Source: Numida meleagris
Taxonomy: Eukaryota; Chordata; Aves; Galliformes; Numididae
Assembly: GCF_002078875.1 (NCBI RefSeq)
Contig: NC_034411.1
Span: forward strand, 31,824,260 to 31,888,259
Direction: 5' to 3'
DNA: 64,000 nucleotides
A program made the translations under genes and the position numbers. Position 1 is the first letter of the stretch, and each line of letters begins with the position of its first letter. Positions 1-11,500 of the stretch are shown piece by piece. The notes under the pieces were generated by a model. It searched no databases. It was not told where the DNA came from and saw nothing but the letters and a program-made list of their open reading frames with translations.

Positions 1-527
1 GCAGTATAAGACTGCAGAAATAGTTACTGCGAAGGTATAACAGAAATGGTACTACGGAAAATGAAGAAAAACACAACCAAGACCCCAAGCACAAGGTTCT
101 TGAAAGAGGCCTACATGTAAAGTGATGTTGCAATAATTTATAACAGTGAATAATTAATACCAATCTCCTTTCCGACACTTACAGAGTCTCATATATTCTG
201 AAGCCCGTAGAAGTGAACTAACCAAATGCCATGATCAGTATCATCCTCAAATTCTGTTTCTTAAGTTTCTGATCATTATACTGGTACTTAAAAACATTTT
301 ATATTTGCTGAAAACTGTTATTAAAATTTACCTTCCTGTATGAGAATTTAGTGTCATAAAAATTATGAAAAACAATAGGTAAAAAAATAGTACTTTATGA
401 ATATTTTTAGAAAACCCGTCAAACAGCTGCACATACAGCTGATTTTTAAGTGTCTCTTCTCTTGAACTGCGTTTTTGTTTATTTTTGTTTAAGTGAATCA
501 CTTATAAGAAAGCAAGGAGTACCAGCT
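1..527 (-). other. CDC42EP3: CDC42EP3 3' UTR (partial, runs off the left edge)
   Basis: This is the sequence directly downstream of the stop codon on the minus strand. It is AT-rich with no long open frame, as expected for a 3' UTR. The true 3' end cannot be fixed here. A proximal polyadenylation signal lies at 478-483, but a longer UTR continuing past position 1 is likely for this gene family. That part is inference. Confidence 0.75.
478..483 (-). terminator. Candidate proximal poly(A) signal AATAAA
   Basis: The plus-strand TTTATT reads AATAAA on the gene strand, about 45 bases after the stop. A GU-rich stretch (TGTATGTGCAGCTGTTTG on the gene strand, about 425-441) follows at a suitable distance, which would put cleavage near 450-468. 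A second AATAAA overlaps the end of the CDS (534-539) and is too early to be the functional one. It may be unused or give only a short isoform. Confidence 0.35.
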
Positions 528-1289
528 CTAAGATTTATTCTTGTCCATTACATTGAGGACCTCATCCAAAAGTGAAGGTCCCAAGTCAAGTTGTAATGAG
601 AGAAGAGAGCCTGCAAGATCTGAAAGGGATTCTTCTGACTTTGTCTTGGTTAGTTCACATGAAAGTTGGCTATCTTCAAACAAATCAACTGTTTGCCAAT
701 CAGTGCATCGTTCAGAAAAGCTGGATGAGTTACTGTCTCTACCATTAGTAAAATGCGATGAAGAACCATTTTGCTCCCATATGTCATCTTTGTGTGTCTC
801 TCCATTCCCCATCTGTTTACTTTTCTCCTGCAACTTTTCTTCAATTACTGGCTCACAGCTAAGCCTTGGGTTTCTTGATGACCGGATGGATTCTTGCTTT
901 GAATTAAATGTCACTGGTGACAATAAGGGCAACATAAGGGCTTGAGAACCCCCAATGGCAGGAAGGGAAATAGCATTTTTGAGCACTGGTGATGGAGTTT
1001 CTGTAAACATGGATTCAGAAGTGCTGTTTGCCCTTAAGAATTCACTGTGGCCACCAGACTGGCTAACTCTAGTTTCTCCTTCGTTTCCAGGCAATAATTC
1101 ATAGTTTCCCTGCAAAAAGGAGATGTCACCAAAAACATCATGTTGTCCCTCTTTTCCAATATGTATGGTGTGACGAAAATCTCCAAGTGGTGGACTGATC
1201 ATATCAGGAGACAAGATATCCCTTAGTTTGAATTTCTTCCCTTTCTTATTGTTAGCGGCTTTCAAGTAGATGGGTGTCTTGGCTGGCAT
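528..1289 (-). CDS. CDC42EP3: CDC42 effector protein 3 (Borg2), complete single-exon CDS
   Basis: Encodes a 253-residue CDC42 effector that binds GTP-CDC42 (and TC10-type GTPases) and acts in the cytoplasm on septin and actin filaments. The frame opens at ATG 1289-1287, with A at -3 in an AAG-ATG context, and closes with TAG at 530-528. A polybasic patch (about residues 10-24, [12 protein letters not shown]) precedes the CRIB motif at residues 31-45: I31, S32, P34, F38, H40, H43 and G45 are all present. The following FGDISFL segment is typical of Borg proteins. A conserved middle block covers about 85-131 ([15 protein letters not shown], then [17 protein letters not shown]). A Ser-rich, poorly conserved linker runs to about 215. 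The C-terminal block (about 217-250, [20 protein letters not shown] onward) matches the family's septin-binding end. Length fits the human protein (254 aa); the tail here ends in an added Ser. No frameshift or lost key residue. Identification is from recognised family sequence. Confidence 0.97.
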   Translation of the reverse strand: MPAKTPIYLKAANNKKGKKFKLRDILSPDMISPPLGDFRHTIHIGKEGQHDVFGDISFLQGNYELLPGNEGETRVSQSGGHSEFLRANSTSESMFTETPSPVLKNAISLPAIGGSQALMLPLLSPVTFNSKQESIRSSRNPRLSCEPVIEEKLQEKSKQMGNGETHKDDIWEQNGSSSHFTNGRDSNSSSFSERCTDWQTVDLFEDSQLSCELTKTKSEESLSDLAGSLLSLQLDLGPSLLDEVLNVMDKNKS

Positions 1290-1318
1290 CTTGCTTGTAG
1301 ATTCTAGAGGGGGAGTTG
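1290..1318 (-). other. CDC42EP3: CDC42EP3 5' UTR portion of the coding exon
   Basis: These 29 bases lie between the splice acceptor and the ATG. They contain no upstream ATG and end in CAAG before the start codon, a favourable initiation context. Confidence 0.8.
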
Positions 1319-1350
1319 CTAAAGAAAAAAAAGGAAGAAGAAGGAGGAGC
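1319..1350 (-). other. CDC42EP3: Splice acceptor of the coding exon (polypyrimidine tract plus AG)
   Basis: On the minus strand an almost pure pyrimidine run of about 30 bases (TCCTCCTTCTTCTTCC followed by eight T and CTTT) ends in AG at 1320-1319. There is no internal AG, so the acceptor choice is clear. This agrees with the known gene structure, in which one last exon carries the entire CDS. Confidence 0.9.
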
Positions 1351-2277
1351 CTCTTACAAAGCCAGTTCTTCTCAGGAGACCTTCAGTGTGACTTCTGTTA
1401 CATCATCATCTTGTACCAATCTTGCACATCAAGACCCCTTCTTCTGAGGCAGGGAACTTCAGGGTATGTGAATGTCTCCCACTGGAGGACTCTGCAAGAT
1501 GGAACACAAGTTCCAGGCCAGTTAGCAACCAAATGTCCTGCTTCCAAAACTTGAGAAAACCTGTATGGGACACAAAATCAGGTTATCATTAATTTTTCAT
1601 GGATCGTTCAGTCCTGTTTTCACACACACACACAAAAATTAGCAATGGTACTGACAGTTCCAGTCTGCAGATTAACATTATGATGTTTCTTCCCTTCATT
1701 AGGCAGGATAAAAGGGTTTAAGACTAACAAAGGCTAGCTAACCTTTCTCTGACTTTATAACTTGTTTTGAAGTCAGAGTTTCTTAGACACGGTTGCTGAG
1801 CACAGTTCATTTGGTAAACATCACTATCTGAATCTTTCTTCTCATTCTGGCATTCAAAATGCTGGTCTTCAAGAGCAAACACAGAAACTGATTTATAACA
1901 TTCAACAACATTAAGCTTTTGGTATACCCAAGGAGACTAACAAAGTCACTCAAACAATTTTTTTTTTTTTAAATGGGAGTAGATCACCTTGGATTTGAGA
2001 ATTTTTGATATTCCCATTTACCACTGGAACAAACTGTCAAAAATAGCTTTTCTGATAAATGCACTCATTTAAAAGGATCATTATAGGCATCTGATGAAAC
2101 TATCAGCCCATGCCCTCAGTTACAAATATCCAAATGTGTTTTAGAAGGGATTGATTCTTGTGACCATGGTCTTTAGATTACAGGAATTCTACATAGCAAT
2201 TAGTTTCAGCCTGTAGCTCATGAGCTATGTAGGCTACAAGGCCATGGTGATTCAGAATTGCTCTATGCAACCAAATG

Positions 2278-2301
2278 AAACATTATTTTAAAATAATGTT
2301 T
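2278..2301. repeat. Perfect 24-bp palindrome
   Basis: The 12-base arm AAACATTATTTT is followed immediately by its exact reverse complement with no spacer. It could extrude as a cruciform and contains TTTAAA at its centre. A 14-bp perfect palindrome (TAGCTCATGAGCTA) lies close by at 2214-2227. Confidence 0.85.
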
Positions 2302-3263
2302 TCCTACTAGAATGTTGTCTCTGAAAAGTCCAATAAAGCTGTCCAGAAGGGTTAACAGGCTATTGGGTCAACTGGTTATGGAAAAAATACTCTCTACTAA
2401 TACTTTAATGGTGTGATTCTTTGCTCAGGAATCAAGAAAGGATACTGTAAGAATCTCAGAATAAAAGCATTTTTATCCTGGGCATCTTTATACTCTTCCT
2501 AATTCAATCCAGGGAGCAGAGCATTACAGGCCATTCCTCACTAGAATTCGCAGCCCCAAATCTCTTACTGTCCATTTCCATGCTAATTCTGTAAAGTAGC
2601 TTGCAGGTTTTTTCCACAGAAGCACGTCTCTGTGCAGTACACGAAGGGAAGCCATCTATACTTTTGCTTCCTTTTATGCATGCCCCAGCAGAGATATTCC
2701 TTCCTCAAATTAAGCCCAGCAAGAATCATCAGTTCTAAAGCTTTGTACTGGCAATAAAGCCAGATGGCCAAGAAGTATTTAAGCATTTTCAGAAATCCTT
2801 TAACCTGAGTAATTAGTTCCTTCAGTGGGGTGCTTAACTGTGCATCACAAGGGGAGCTGGGAATCTTGCCAAGTTAGCATTCTGTTTTTTGATTTCCACA
2901 AAATATCTACTGCACTTCAGATATTGCTGAAAATCACTCCACATAAAAGTACAATAGATATAAACAGAAAATGCTGTCATACCAAATAAGCCCAATGTTC
3001 TATGAATGCAGAGAACATTTGATACTTTAAAACTCAATTTTGAAAATACAATTGCTTGCAATCCTGCACAGCTTCCCTATAAACAGAAAAATGCTAATTC
3101 ATTAGGATCTACAGAATACTGCGAGATTCCCATTACATACCAAAACTCCATCTACTTAACTCCCTTTTGTCTCTTACAGTCTATGAAGTCCTAGATAAGA
3201 TCTCTGCTTGTGCCACACATCATAGACCAAAATGGATTACTCAACTCAGCTACCTTTCAGGTT

Positions 3264-3295
3264 TAAAAAAATAAAATAAAAAAATAAAATAAAAT
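3264..3295. repeat. A-rich simple repeat (AAAAT/AAAATA type)
   Basis: Runs of A broken by single T in roughly 5-base periods. It could be an A-rich microsatellite; no retroposon body is attached on either side. Confidence 0.7.
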
Positions 3296-3726
3296 CAACA
3301 CATTGTTTTGTGCCTCACCTTACCCTGATTATCATTCTACACCTGCAGCCAATTTAGGAACACAACATCCTCAACTCTACAGAAGTTGTATGTGGTTGAA
3401 AGTCAAGCCTAGTGGTTGCTAGTTTCAAAGTGAAAGACCAATTCTGTTTCTTTCAAAGATCCTACCAGCTTGGGTCTGTATCAAAGGCTATTATCAACAA
3501 ACTCTGCAAGGAGATTTCAAACAAACCTGAAGAACACAATGAAATAATACAAAGAAATATTAAAATTAACTGTAAAATTAATAATAATGCATTTTGACAC
3601 AGAAAAGAGTACTATATTTTATTCAATTCATAGTTTACAAGAAAAAAATGCAAACACACAAGAACTTGAAATAGAGCAAATTTGTAGGCATCCAGACAGC
3701 CATTAGTTCTTGCACTACAAGAAAGT

Positions 3727-3740
3727 CCAGTAAGGGGCAG
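3727..3740 (+). promoter_or_regulatory. Candidate CTCF core motif
   Basis: CCAGTAAGGGGCAG agrees with the CTCF core (CCASYAGRKGGCRS) at all positions but one. The site lies in the intron, about 2.4 kb from the coding exon. Motif match only; CTCF-like cores also arise by chance. Confidence 0.35.
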
Positions 3741-4534
3741 TGTAAAACCGCAGTACCTCAGAGGATGCTGCAAGAGACTTCAGTGCCAGGAATTATAATC
3801 CCTCCCTACAGAGCAGCCTCTGCACCTGGGAAGGCCTTGCCTTCCACATGGCCAGCGCAGAAAAGATTTTGCATATGAAGAGAACATTCAGAATTATACA
3901 CTTACTGCAAGCATCATTTGCTCTGCTAAAAACAAAAGCTCCCTTTGCTGTAAATTTCATGAGCCATCTCATTGAAAATTCTGAGATTACAATTTGTAAA
4001 TAAAAGATAAGGGGTCCCTATTAAACAGAGGGTCTGTCTTTCAACATACAGCATAACATAGTCTCCAGAGTAACTTCCTTTCTGCATATTTACCCTCTTT
4101 GTCACTACCCAAAGAAGAGATTTTAAGCCTCTCTGAACAGCTGAAATATATCACCATTCGGGAAATAATCACTTATCTTAAGATACTGTTTTTACTCTTA
4201 TTTACTTTGTAATTAACTAAGGAAAAACCTATATCAGTATATAACTTTTTTTTAAAAAGTAGTCTTTGGTAAGAAAAAAAAATAAAAATCTGACTTTGGT
4301 AAGCAAAGAAAGGTACAAAAAGACCAAGCTCTCAGCCCAACTCTTGCAGAACTAAAAGAATAATTGAAGAAACTTCCACAAGAAGCTTACACACACCCTG
4401 CATTCATCAAAATTTCATGAAATTACCAGTATACACTGCTTAAAAGAAACAGAACACACTACAATCTCAGTATCAGGCTACACAGTAAGTTCACTTTGTC
4501 TTAAAATTAGACCCTTTTCTGATCTAGCTGTTTT

Positions 4535-5568
4535 CATAGAATGGCTTGGGTTGGAAGGGATCTCAAGGATCATCAAGTTCCAACCCCCATGCCACAGGCC
4601 AACTGCTAGACTGAGAACTAGATCAGGTTGCCCAGGGCCCCATCCAACCTGGCCTTGAACACCTCCAGGGACATGGCATCCTCAACCTCTCTGAGCAACC
4701 TGTTCCAGCACCTCACCACCCTCACATAGAAGAGCTGCTCCAGCCCTTTGATTATCTGCATGGCACTCCTCTGGACCCTCTCCAAAAGCTTGACATTGCT
4801 CGTGTACTGTGTGGCCCAGACCAGGACACAATACTCCAGATAGGGCCTCAAGAGGACAGAGTAGAGGGAGACAATCACCTCCCTCACCTTGCTGGCCACC
4901 CCTCTTCTGATGCAACCCAGGATACAGTTGGCCTTCTGGGCAGCAAGCACACACTACTGGCTCATGTTAAGCTTTTCTTCTACTAGGACCCTTAAGTCTT
5001 TCTCAGCAGGGCTTCTCTCAAGGACTTCTTCTTCCAGCCCAAGTCACTCGACCCAAGTGAAAAACCTTCCACTTTGCTTTGTTGAACCTCATTAGGCTCA
5101 CATGGGCCCACTTTTTGAGTTCTTCAAGGTCCCTCTGGATGGCATCCCTTCCTTCTGCTGTATCAACTACATCACTCAGCTTGGTGTCATGAGCAAACTT
5201 GCCGAGGGTGCACTCGATCCCATCATCTCCATCACCGATAAAAACGTTAAAGAGTACTGATCCCAGGACAGACCCCTGAGGGACACTGATAGTCACCAAC
5301 CTCAACCTGGACATTGAGCCATTGGCCACAACCCTCTGTCTGAGACCTTCCAACTAATTTCTTATCCACTGAATAGTTCACCATTCAAATCCATATCTCT
5401 CCAATTTAGAGATAAGAACGTGGTGGGGGACAATTTCAAAGGCCTTGCAGAAGTCCAGGTAGATGACATCAGCTGCCTTCCCTTTGTCCACTGATGCCGA
5501 CACTTCATCATAGAAGGCCACCAGATCGGTCAGGCACAACCTTCCCTTGGTAAAGCTGTGCTGGCTGT
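4535..5568 (-). mobile_element. CR1 LINE fragment, 3' end with decayed reverse transcriptase
   Basis: The plus strand begins with CATAGAAT followed by GGCTTGGGTTGGAAGGGA, the reverse complement of a CR1 3' terminus, so the element lies on the minus strand and is 5'-truncated near 5568. Minus-strand frames show the C-terminal half of the CR1 reverse transcriptase. At 5353-5018 the PQGSVLG motif is followed by FAHDTKLSD; at 4950-4618 comes the region ending LEVFKARLDGALGNL. The two blocks are in different frames with stops between them. The catalytic FADD motif has become FAHD (5197-5186). The copy is dead, and its substitutions suggest an old insertion in the intron. Confidence 0.93.
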
Positions 5569-8500
5569 TTTAGAAGAGCAGTTTTTGACAAATTTCATCT
5601 CAGTAACTAAGTGACCACTTAGCCAAACTGAAAAGCAGAATGAGAAGTTACTGGAAAACCAAATGCAGAACCAAAAATCTACAGCCCTAGACTGCCAGCC
5701 TACAGTAGAAGTCTTCACTTAGGAGAATAATCTGAGAAGATTTTTCTTCCAGTTTAGGAGATCTCTAGATCTCCTTCTTTTAACAAGATCCGACCATGAG
5801 CTAAAACAGAAATTTCAGCCCAGTGAAAATTAGAGTTTTAGTTTGGCTGTAACTCCAGCCCATTTTCATTCCTATCACTTCACACTCTCATGTAAGTGTT
5901 TTGCTTGGTAACTAAGGCCAATATTTTCAGAGGCACTTCTCAAATTGTCTTGTGAACCTTCTGTCCACTGAGCAACTACCTTCCCCACAGCTTGAAGTTT
6001 TCAGTGGATGCCTCAGTCTGTTCCACAGGCTATCAGCAAGTATCTCAATGTCTAAGCTTACAAACCAGAGACAAAGTAGGGTCCAGGTGCAAAAATTTAT
6101 CTGTGCACAAATCCCAAGAGACCTAGGTCCTTAGCCAGTGTCCTAGGCAAATAAAAAATAGAAATAAAATCCTGTTTCCACAGAGCAGGACAAGAAGCAA
6201 GGTTTTCTGAGAAGCCTATGGGCTTTCTTTCAGACAATCCCTAGCAAGGATTCTGCCTTATGTATCATTGGCTAAAAACATTCAAAATTCCACTTTGACC
6301 CATTTCCAAAGAATCATAAAAAAAAAGCAGGGAATTACCATGTAGAGCAAGTCACTGGGAAAAAAAGACAATCTGTACATTATTTACATAACCAAATGGA
6401 AAGACAATAACACAGCAAAAGATGGAGATAGGCTATGCAATAAGCTGGTGAAACGTCTCTATCTAAAGAAATATCTGCAAGCATAGGCCAATGAGGCTTT
6501 AGAGGTTAATTCTGGATTTTAGCTACCAGTAGCTCTCACCAGCACAAAAAGTTGAGACCCTCTTTATCCACGCTGATACTTCCAATATGCCTGAAACTAC
6601 AACAGTACAAACAATGTTTCTGTAATAGAAGCCTGAACTCATGCAGTCACAGTTTCTGAATGTGGGTAAAACTAACTAGCAGTACAAATAACTAAGTCTA
6701 CAGGTACAAGAAAATGAGCAGATCATGCACAATAGAGCTTACCTCTCACATTCCTGTGGATGTAGGTGTCTACCAACTGGCAGCCTCCGAAAATGAGGCC
6801 ACAAGTCCATCTACTTCTATATCAGTTCACCAGTGAGCCTTTGCTTATACAACCACCACTTTCTGAGTAAGCTTAACCAAATCAGATGGTAACACTTCCT
6901 CTACAGATTGTTCATCTAAGTTTACTTGGTTTCTAAGAGGCCCAGGCTTTGAATTCATCTGTATTAAAATCAACCACCCTGATTGGATTAAAAGTCCTTA
7001 CCCTTCTGATGCTCCCTTCTTCAAAGAACTTGCACCCTTCTGATTAAAGCTACAGATTTAATTACTCTACAAAAGCAATCAGGCTAACCACACTTCAGTG
7101 CAACTAATCTCTCTGACTGTACTCACCCTAGCTTTTCAAATCAAATCATACCTATTTTATCTCATTTTTACACACACCTTTTAGAAAATGAAGGGAAAAC
7201 ACACAACAAAAACCACTAAAAAACAAAACAACAAACAGGAAAATCCCAGTTCTTCCCAGACTTACAGAAACACAAGTCAAGAGGGGACCCTACAATGCAG
7301 TTCATTCATGTCTCCATTTTCCTTCAGAGGTCTAGGTGGCCTGGTAACCCTGATGTTTGTTCTCTTTCCACTTATAAGTCCCTAGATGTGCAGACTGCCC
7401 GCAGTAATTTACTCTGCATAGGCTAGTCCTTGGGGAAAAGGCATCAATTTGTACCCTAAACACAGTTTTTGTGTTTGTTTTTTAATACATATTCTGCAAC
7501 TCCTTTCATCCTTATTTTATACGTAGTAAACAACACAAGCATCTCAATCTCTCAACACAAGACACGCTTTCTGGAACTTAGCTTCCCAACAACCTCTTTT
7601 GCTGGTTCTCCTCCCTCTCATTCATATCTTTCCTTAAATATGCCCTGAAGTAGACAATCTTCAAACTGAGATCTCAGTTTCTCTCTTAACAGTGTATCTG
7701 CATTTTTCTTTTAGTATCATAACATAGTTGGCTTATGTTTATTTTGTGGTCTACTAAAGACCTACCTCCTTTAGAGAAGAACAGTTGCCTAGCCAGTTAT
7801 TCTACATCTTCTTCATGACTACTGCCTCCGTAGCAAAGCCTTCAAACTCACTGCATTGCATTCTATTAATTGCAAACACTCTAAATTGTTAGTATAATTT
7901 TAAATTTCAACGTGGGCCTCTTCAGTATATGGGTTTATCATCATCTACAGATATAATGAGCATACATTTGAATCATTCATAAAAACATTGTGTTGCAACA
8001 GAGACGACGACAGCCCTAGAGTTCCTCCTGCTATGACTTTCCAGATTAATGGAGGTTAAAAAACTCCAAGTTACTACTACTTCAAGTAGTTTGAGTTTTG
8101 AAGCAATGTTCTGCTTGGAGGTAACTAAAAGGAGTGGGTAAGGAAACATGAATAAACTCCATAATATAGATCCAGTAACGAATGACAAGAAAAGTCTGGA
8201 AAACTTCAGCTATACATAAAGCAAGCTGAGGAGAAATAATAAATAAAAAGCAGATGACTGTCAGCCATATTTCCTTCTGACTTTGCCTACCCAAGATAAG
8301 AAAATTATCTGAGGATACATTTTCATCTCCCTCGCTATAAACATTTTTTCCCGTGTAAATTGTATGGATAAATACACTAGCATTGAGCATTCCTGAAGGG
8401 GTGTTAGTTGTCATTTAATGTAAGCACAGACAGGGTCAGACTGAATACAGTGTCTTTTCCTTCTGGTACCTTCCATTTGTCCAGAACCCCCTGGGCCCCA

Positions 8501-11500
8501 AACATGTTTATGAATGAAAAGAACCCAAGTTCCTGAAATTATTTTCAGTTGTTGACTGCCTTTAATCTTGACAACTTTTCCCTGCATAATATCTTGTCCA
8601 ATGGATCAAGCTAGAGTAAATCATATTAACGAGGAAACACCTCCAACTATAAACCATGTACGCATGCATTATATTGAAATGAAGCCAACCTAATTATAAA
8701 TAATTGGAGGATAAAATTAACTGTGAAAACAAACAGCTGTACCAGCACAGCTACAAGGGGCTGCTGAAGTCACCTAATTTGGGGCTGCTCTCTAATTTGA
8801 GCAACTGGCCCCAGCCTCCAGTTATTATTTTGTTCTATATCAGTCTGCGAGATTACAAAGGCCTTTTATCAACCAGCAACCTTCACCCCTGTTAAGGTAC
8901 TTGAATATTAACCAAGTCATTTCTCAGTAGTCTTTTTTGATCGAAGTGAACAGGGGGAATTCCTCATGCGGTGACGGTGGGGGAGTAATTTTAGGCCTTC
9001 AAATATTGCTTTCTCTCCTTTGAACACTCTCCAATTTTCCAACAGACTTTTCAGAGCAGATCAGAATTAGTGACAACATTCTCATATGGCATACACTCCC
9101 TAGCAGCATACACAATGAAATAAAATCACTTTTTCCTTTCCATCATTTCTCCTCATTTATAAACAAGATCAAATTTCTGCGTCTATCTTCACCATCTTAC
9201 AACAGGAACTTTCCAGTATTTACAAGCTCTTTGATAGTAGCACTGCCTCACAAACCCTTTAAGATTTCTTCTGCTGGTATAACAAAAAACATTTCTCCAA
9301 GCAGAATGAATTCTATTAGCAAAGTTAGCAATTTGTTACCAGAGTCACTTGCTGCTCCAGTGTGAGTTACCTCATTCATTTTTTAAGGGTGGAGATAAGC
9401 ATATACTCATCCAATCAACAAATATGGCCTGCACAGCCAATGGTATTGCTCATACTATGCAATTTGTCCAGTAAGATTCTATTTACAAAAAAAAAAAAAG
9501 GCTTTCCAAGCTATTGTTGTCCAGCAAGTAAGCTGGATTTATGTTCTTTAGAATAAAAAGAAAGGCCATAACTCAGAGAAGGAAAACATTCTATTTGAAT
9601 GTGCTCAATCGCCTTCCTCATCAATACACTTCCTCAGTCTCTGTGATCTGCAAATTTGCGCTGCAACAATTTTATTTGCAGACTGCTCATGAAAACACCA
9701 TAAACCCCGGCGTTGTATAAGATCTTTGGATGATTTCAAATGAAATACATTCCTCTCTGATGCCAATGTCCTTCTGACATTTACTCTGAGATTCTCAATG
9801 TGTTTAATATGTTCTTTGTTGACACTACAGAGAACTAATGTTTTAAAAATTTGGCTGTGAGGCAATACTGAGACAAATGCCTTATACAGTGTTTTTTTGC
9901 AGTTGTCCTTCTGACGACTCATTAGAATGTTTTTTAAAATACTCATCAAAAAATAGCCAGCAGGCTTTGGCCACAGCCGCCTTCTAGGTTTGAAAAGTTT
10001 GCATCTTCTCTAGAACAATAAAAACCTCTTGTATTTTCTCCTCTAGAGATAGACATATAATGAGCTCACTGGATTCTGCTGGTCTGCTCCATGGACTGAA
10101 GCAGGTCTCTATTATCTTCTTCTTAGCTTTGCTAGCTGGTACATTCATACACATGGATTTAATACCATAGAGTTCCATTTTATCATTGGCTTTCAAAAAT
10201 CGGACGACCATGCCAATTTAGGCATAGCTACATGTCAGTACAAAGTCTAGCACCTTAACTCATGCAGTCTGGGAAGGTGAGGTTATGTTGTATCAGCCAG
10301 GTTGTGCACTGAAGCATGGTCACATTTCCTCCTACAAAGCCAGCACATTAGATTAGCAAGCAGCTGGGGACCATAAACTCACAGGCCACAAGATGAAGAG
10401 GCTTAAAAATCTTCTTGTCCATGAGTTCCCTTAGCAAGAAAAAAATATGGTGAAATGGGACAAAAAACCCCACACCTCTAGAACCCAAGCCCATATGCCA
10501 CCTGAAAGACTGGATAACCACTCAGGCTGAAATCTCACCAGCAAAGGGAGAAGGAAAGGTTAGTCTTTAGCCAGAAAAGCTCTCTGATGCGCAAGACATT
10601 CACCAGAGTGCTGTTATTGCCATACAGAAGAACCAGAAGAGGCAGGACTGCCCCTTTGTCATTCTGAGCAGCTTACCTACGTAGCTTTCTCCCTTAACAC
10701 TGAGGGTGTGGATCTCCAGCCAAGCTCTGCTCTCAAAGCTAGTTTAAGAAGTTCCCGCCCTTGTTTCCTCTCTGTTCCCAGTTCCGCACTGCAGTTCCTT
10801 GTACTCTCAGCATGCAGGCAGACCTACGAGCCACATGGCAAACTGGGCACAGCAGCAGTTCTCCCCACTGACTCAGTTTACAGTAAGGGCTTACAAACAG
10901 CTGCAGTGTGACTGCTGGTAATACTTCCAGAGAGAGTTCAAGCCCAATATAACTTGCTGTCAAAGACATTCTCCTCCCACCATTCATGCACACACTTGAC
11001 CCCTTATAAGCCAGCTCATCTCACTGAACTGGGTGAAAACTAGGAAAGGGGTTTAAGACCACCTGGCTAGGAGCAGGACTGCTACTTCCAGCTGCAGCAA
11101 GTCATTTGAACAGCTCAGAGAGCAAAGGGTTCTGGCAGAAGGGATAGGCAATTCTTAACCAACTCTTCTGCAAGATAAAATCTCCATGGATTTTTTTTCC
11201 TCACTTCTGATGCAAAAATGACTTGCTACTTCCACTAGTGTATGTCTTAGGGTTCACAAAGCTGGCATAACCTAAAAACAAAGTTTTTCCAGATATTTTT
11301 AACAGTTTATTATTACCATTGTTTTTTTTAATAGATCTCTAACATTTCCTTGACTGGCAGCTCCTGATAAAAGGCAACCTAAAAATAAAATCATCTTGCG
11401 CGATCCCATTCAAATGAATTCCAGCCCTTTACCCAGCTCTCCTCCAATTCTCAAATACCCTTCATCTCTAAGTCAAATATTCTTTATAATCTCCTTGAAA

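Larger units (their letters stand above)
1351..4534. other. Intronic AT-rich sequence, no gene
   Basis: This stretch holds a short CA run (1621-1634), a palindrome cluster (2162-2301), an AAAAT-rich tract (3264-3295) and a CTCF-like motif (3727-3740). No dispersed repeat was recognised. A plus-strand acceptor-like TCTCTTACAG ends at 3179 but has no supporting exon. Confidence 0.6.

Noticed and set aside
541..945. 134-codon plus-strand open frame opposite CDC42EP3
   Set aside because: It is an antisense shadow of the real CDS, which is identified by its CRIB motif and family sequence.
3160..3180. Acceptor-like TCTCTTACAG on the plus strand
   Set aside because: No partner donor or open exon was seen, and it is antisense to the host gene; such sites are common by chance.
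4682..4954. 90-codon minus-strand frame in the CR1 region
   Set aside because: An alternative frame over the CR1 reverse transcriptase C-terminal region; the CR1-matching frame is 4618-4950.
9605..10211. Two neighbouring minus-strand open frames (114 and 75 codons)
   Set aside because: Considered as exons or a pseudogene, but no family was recognised, no good splice sites frame them, and the surrounding DNA is ordinary intron.
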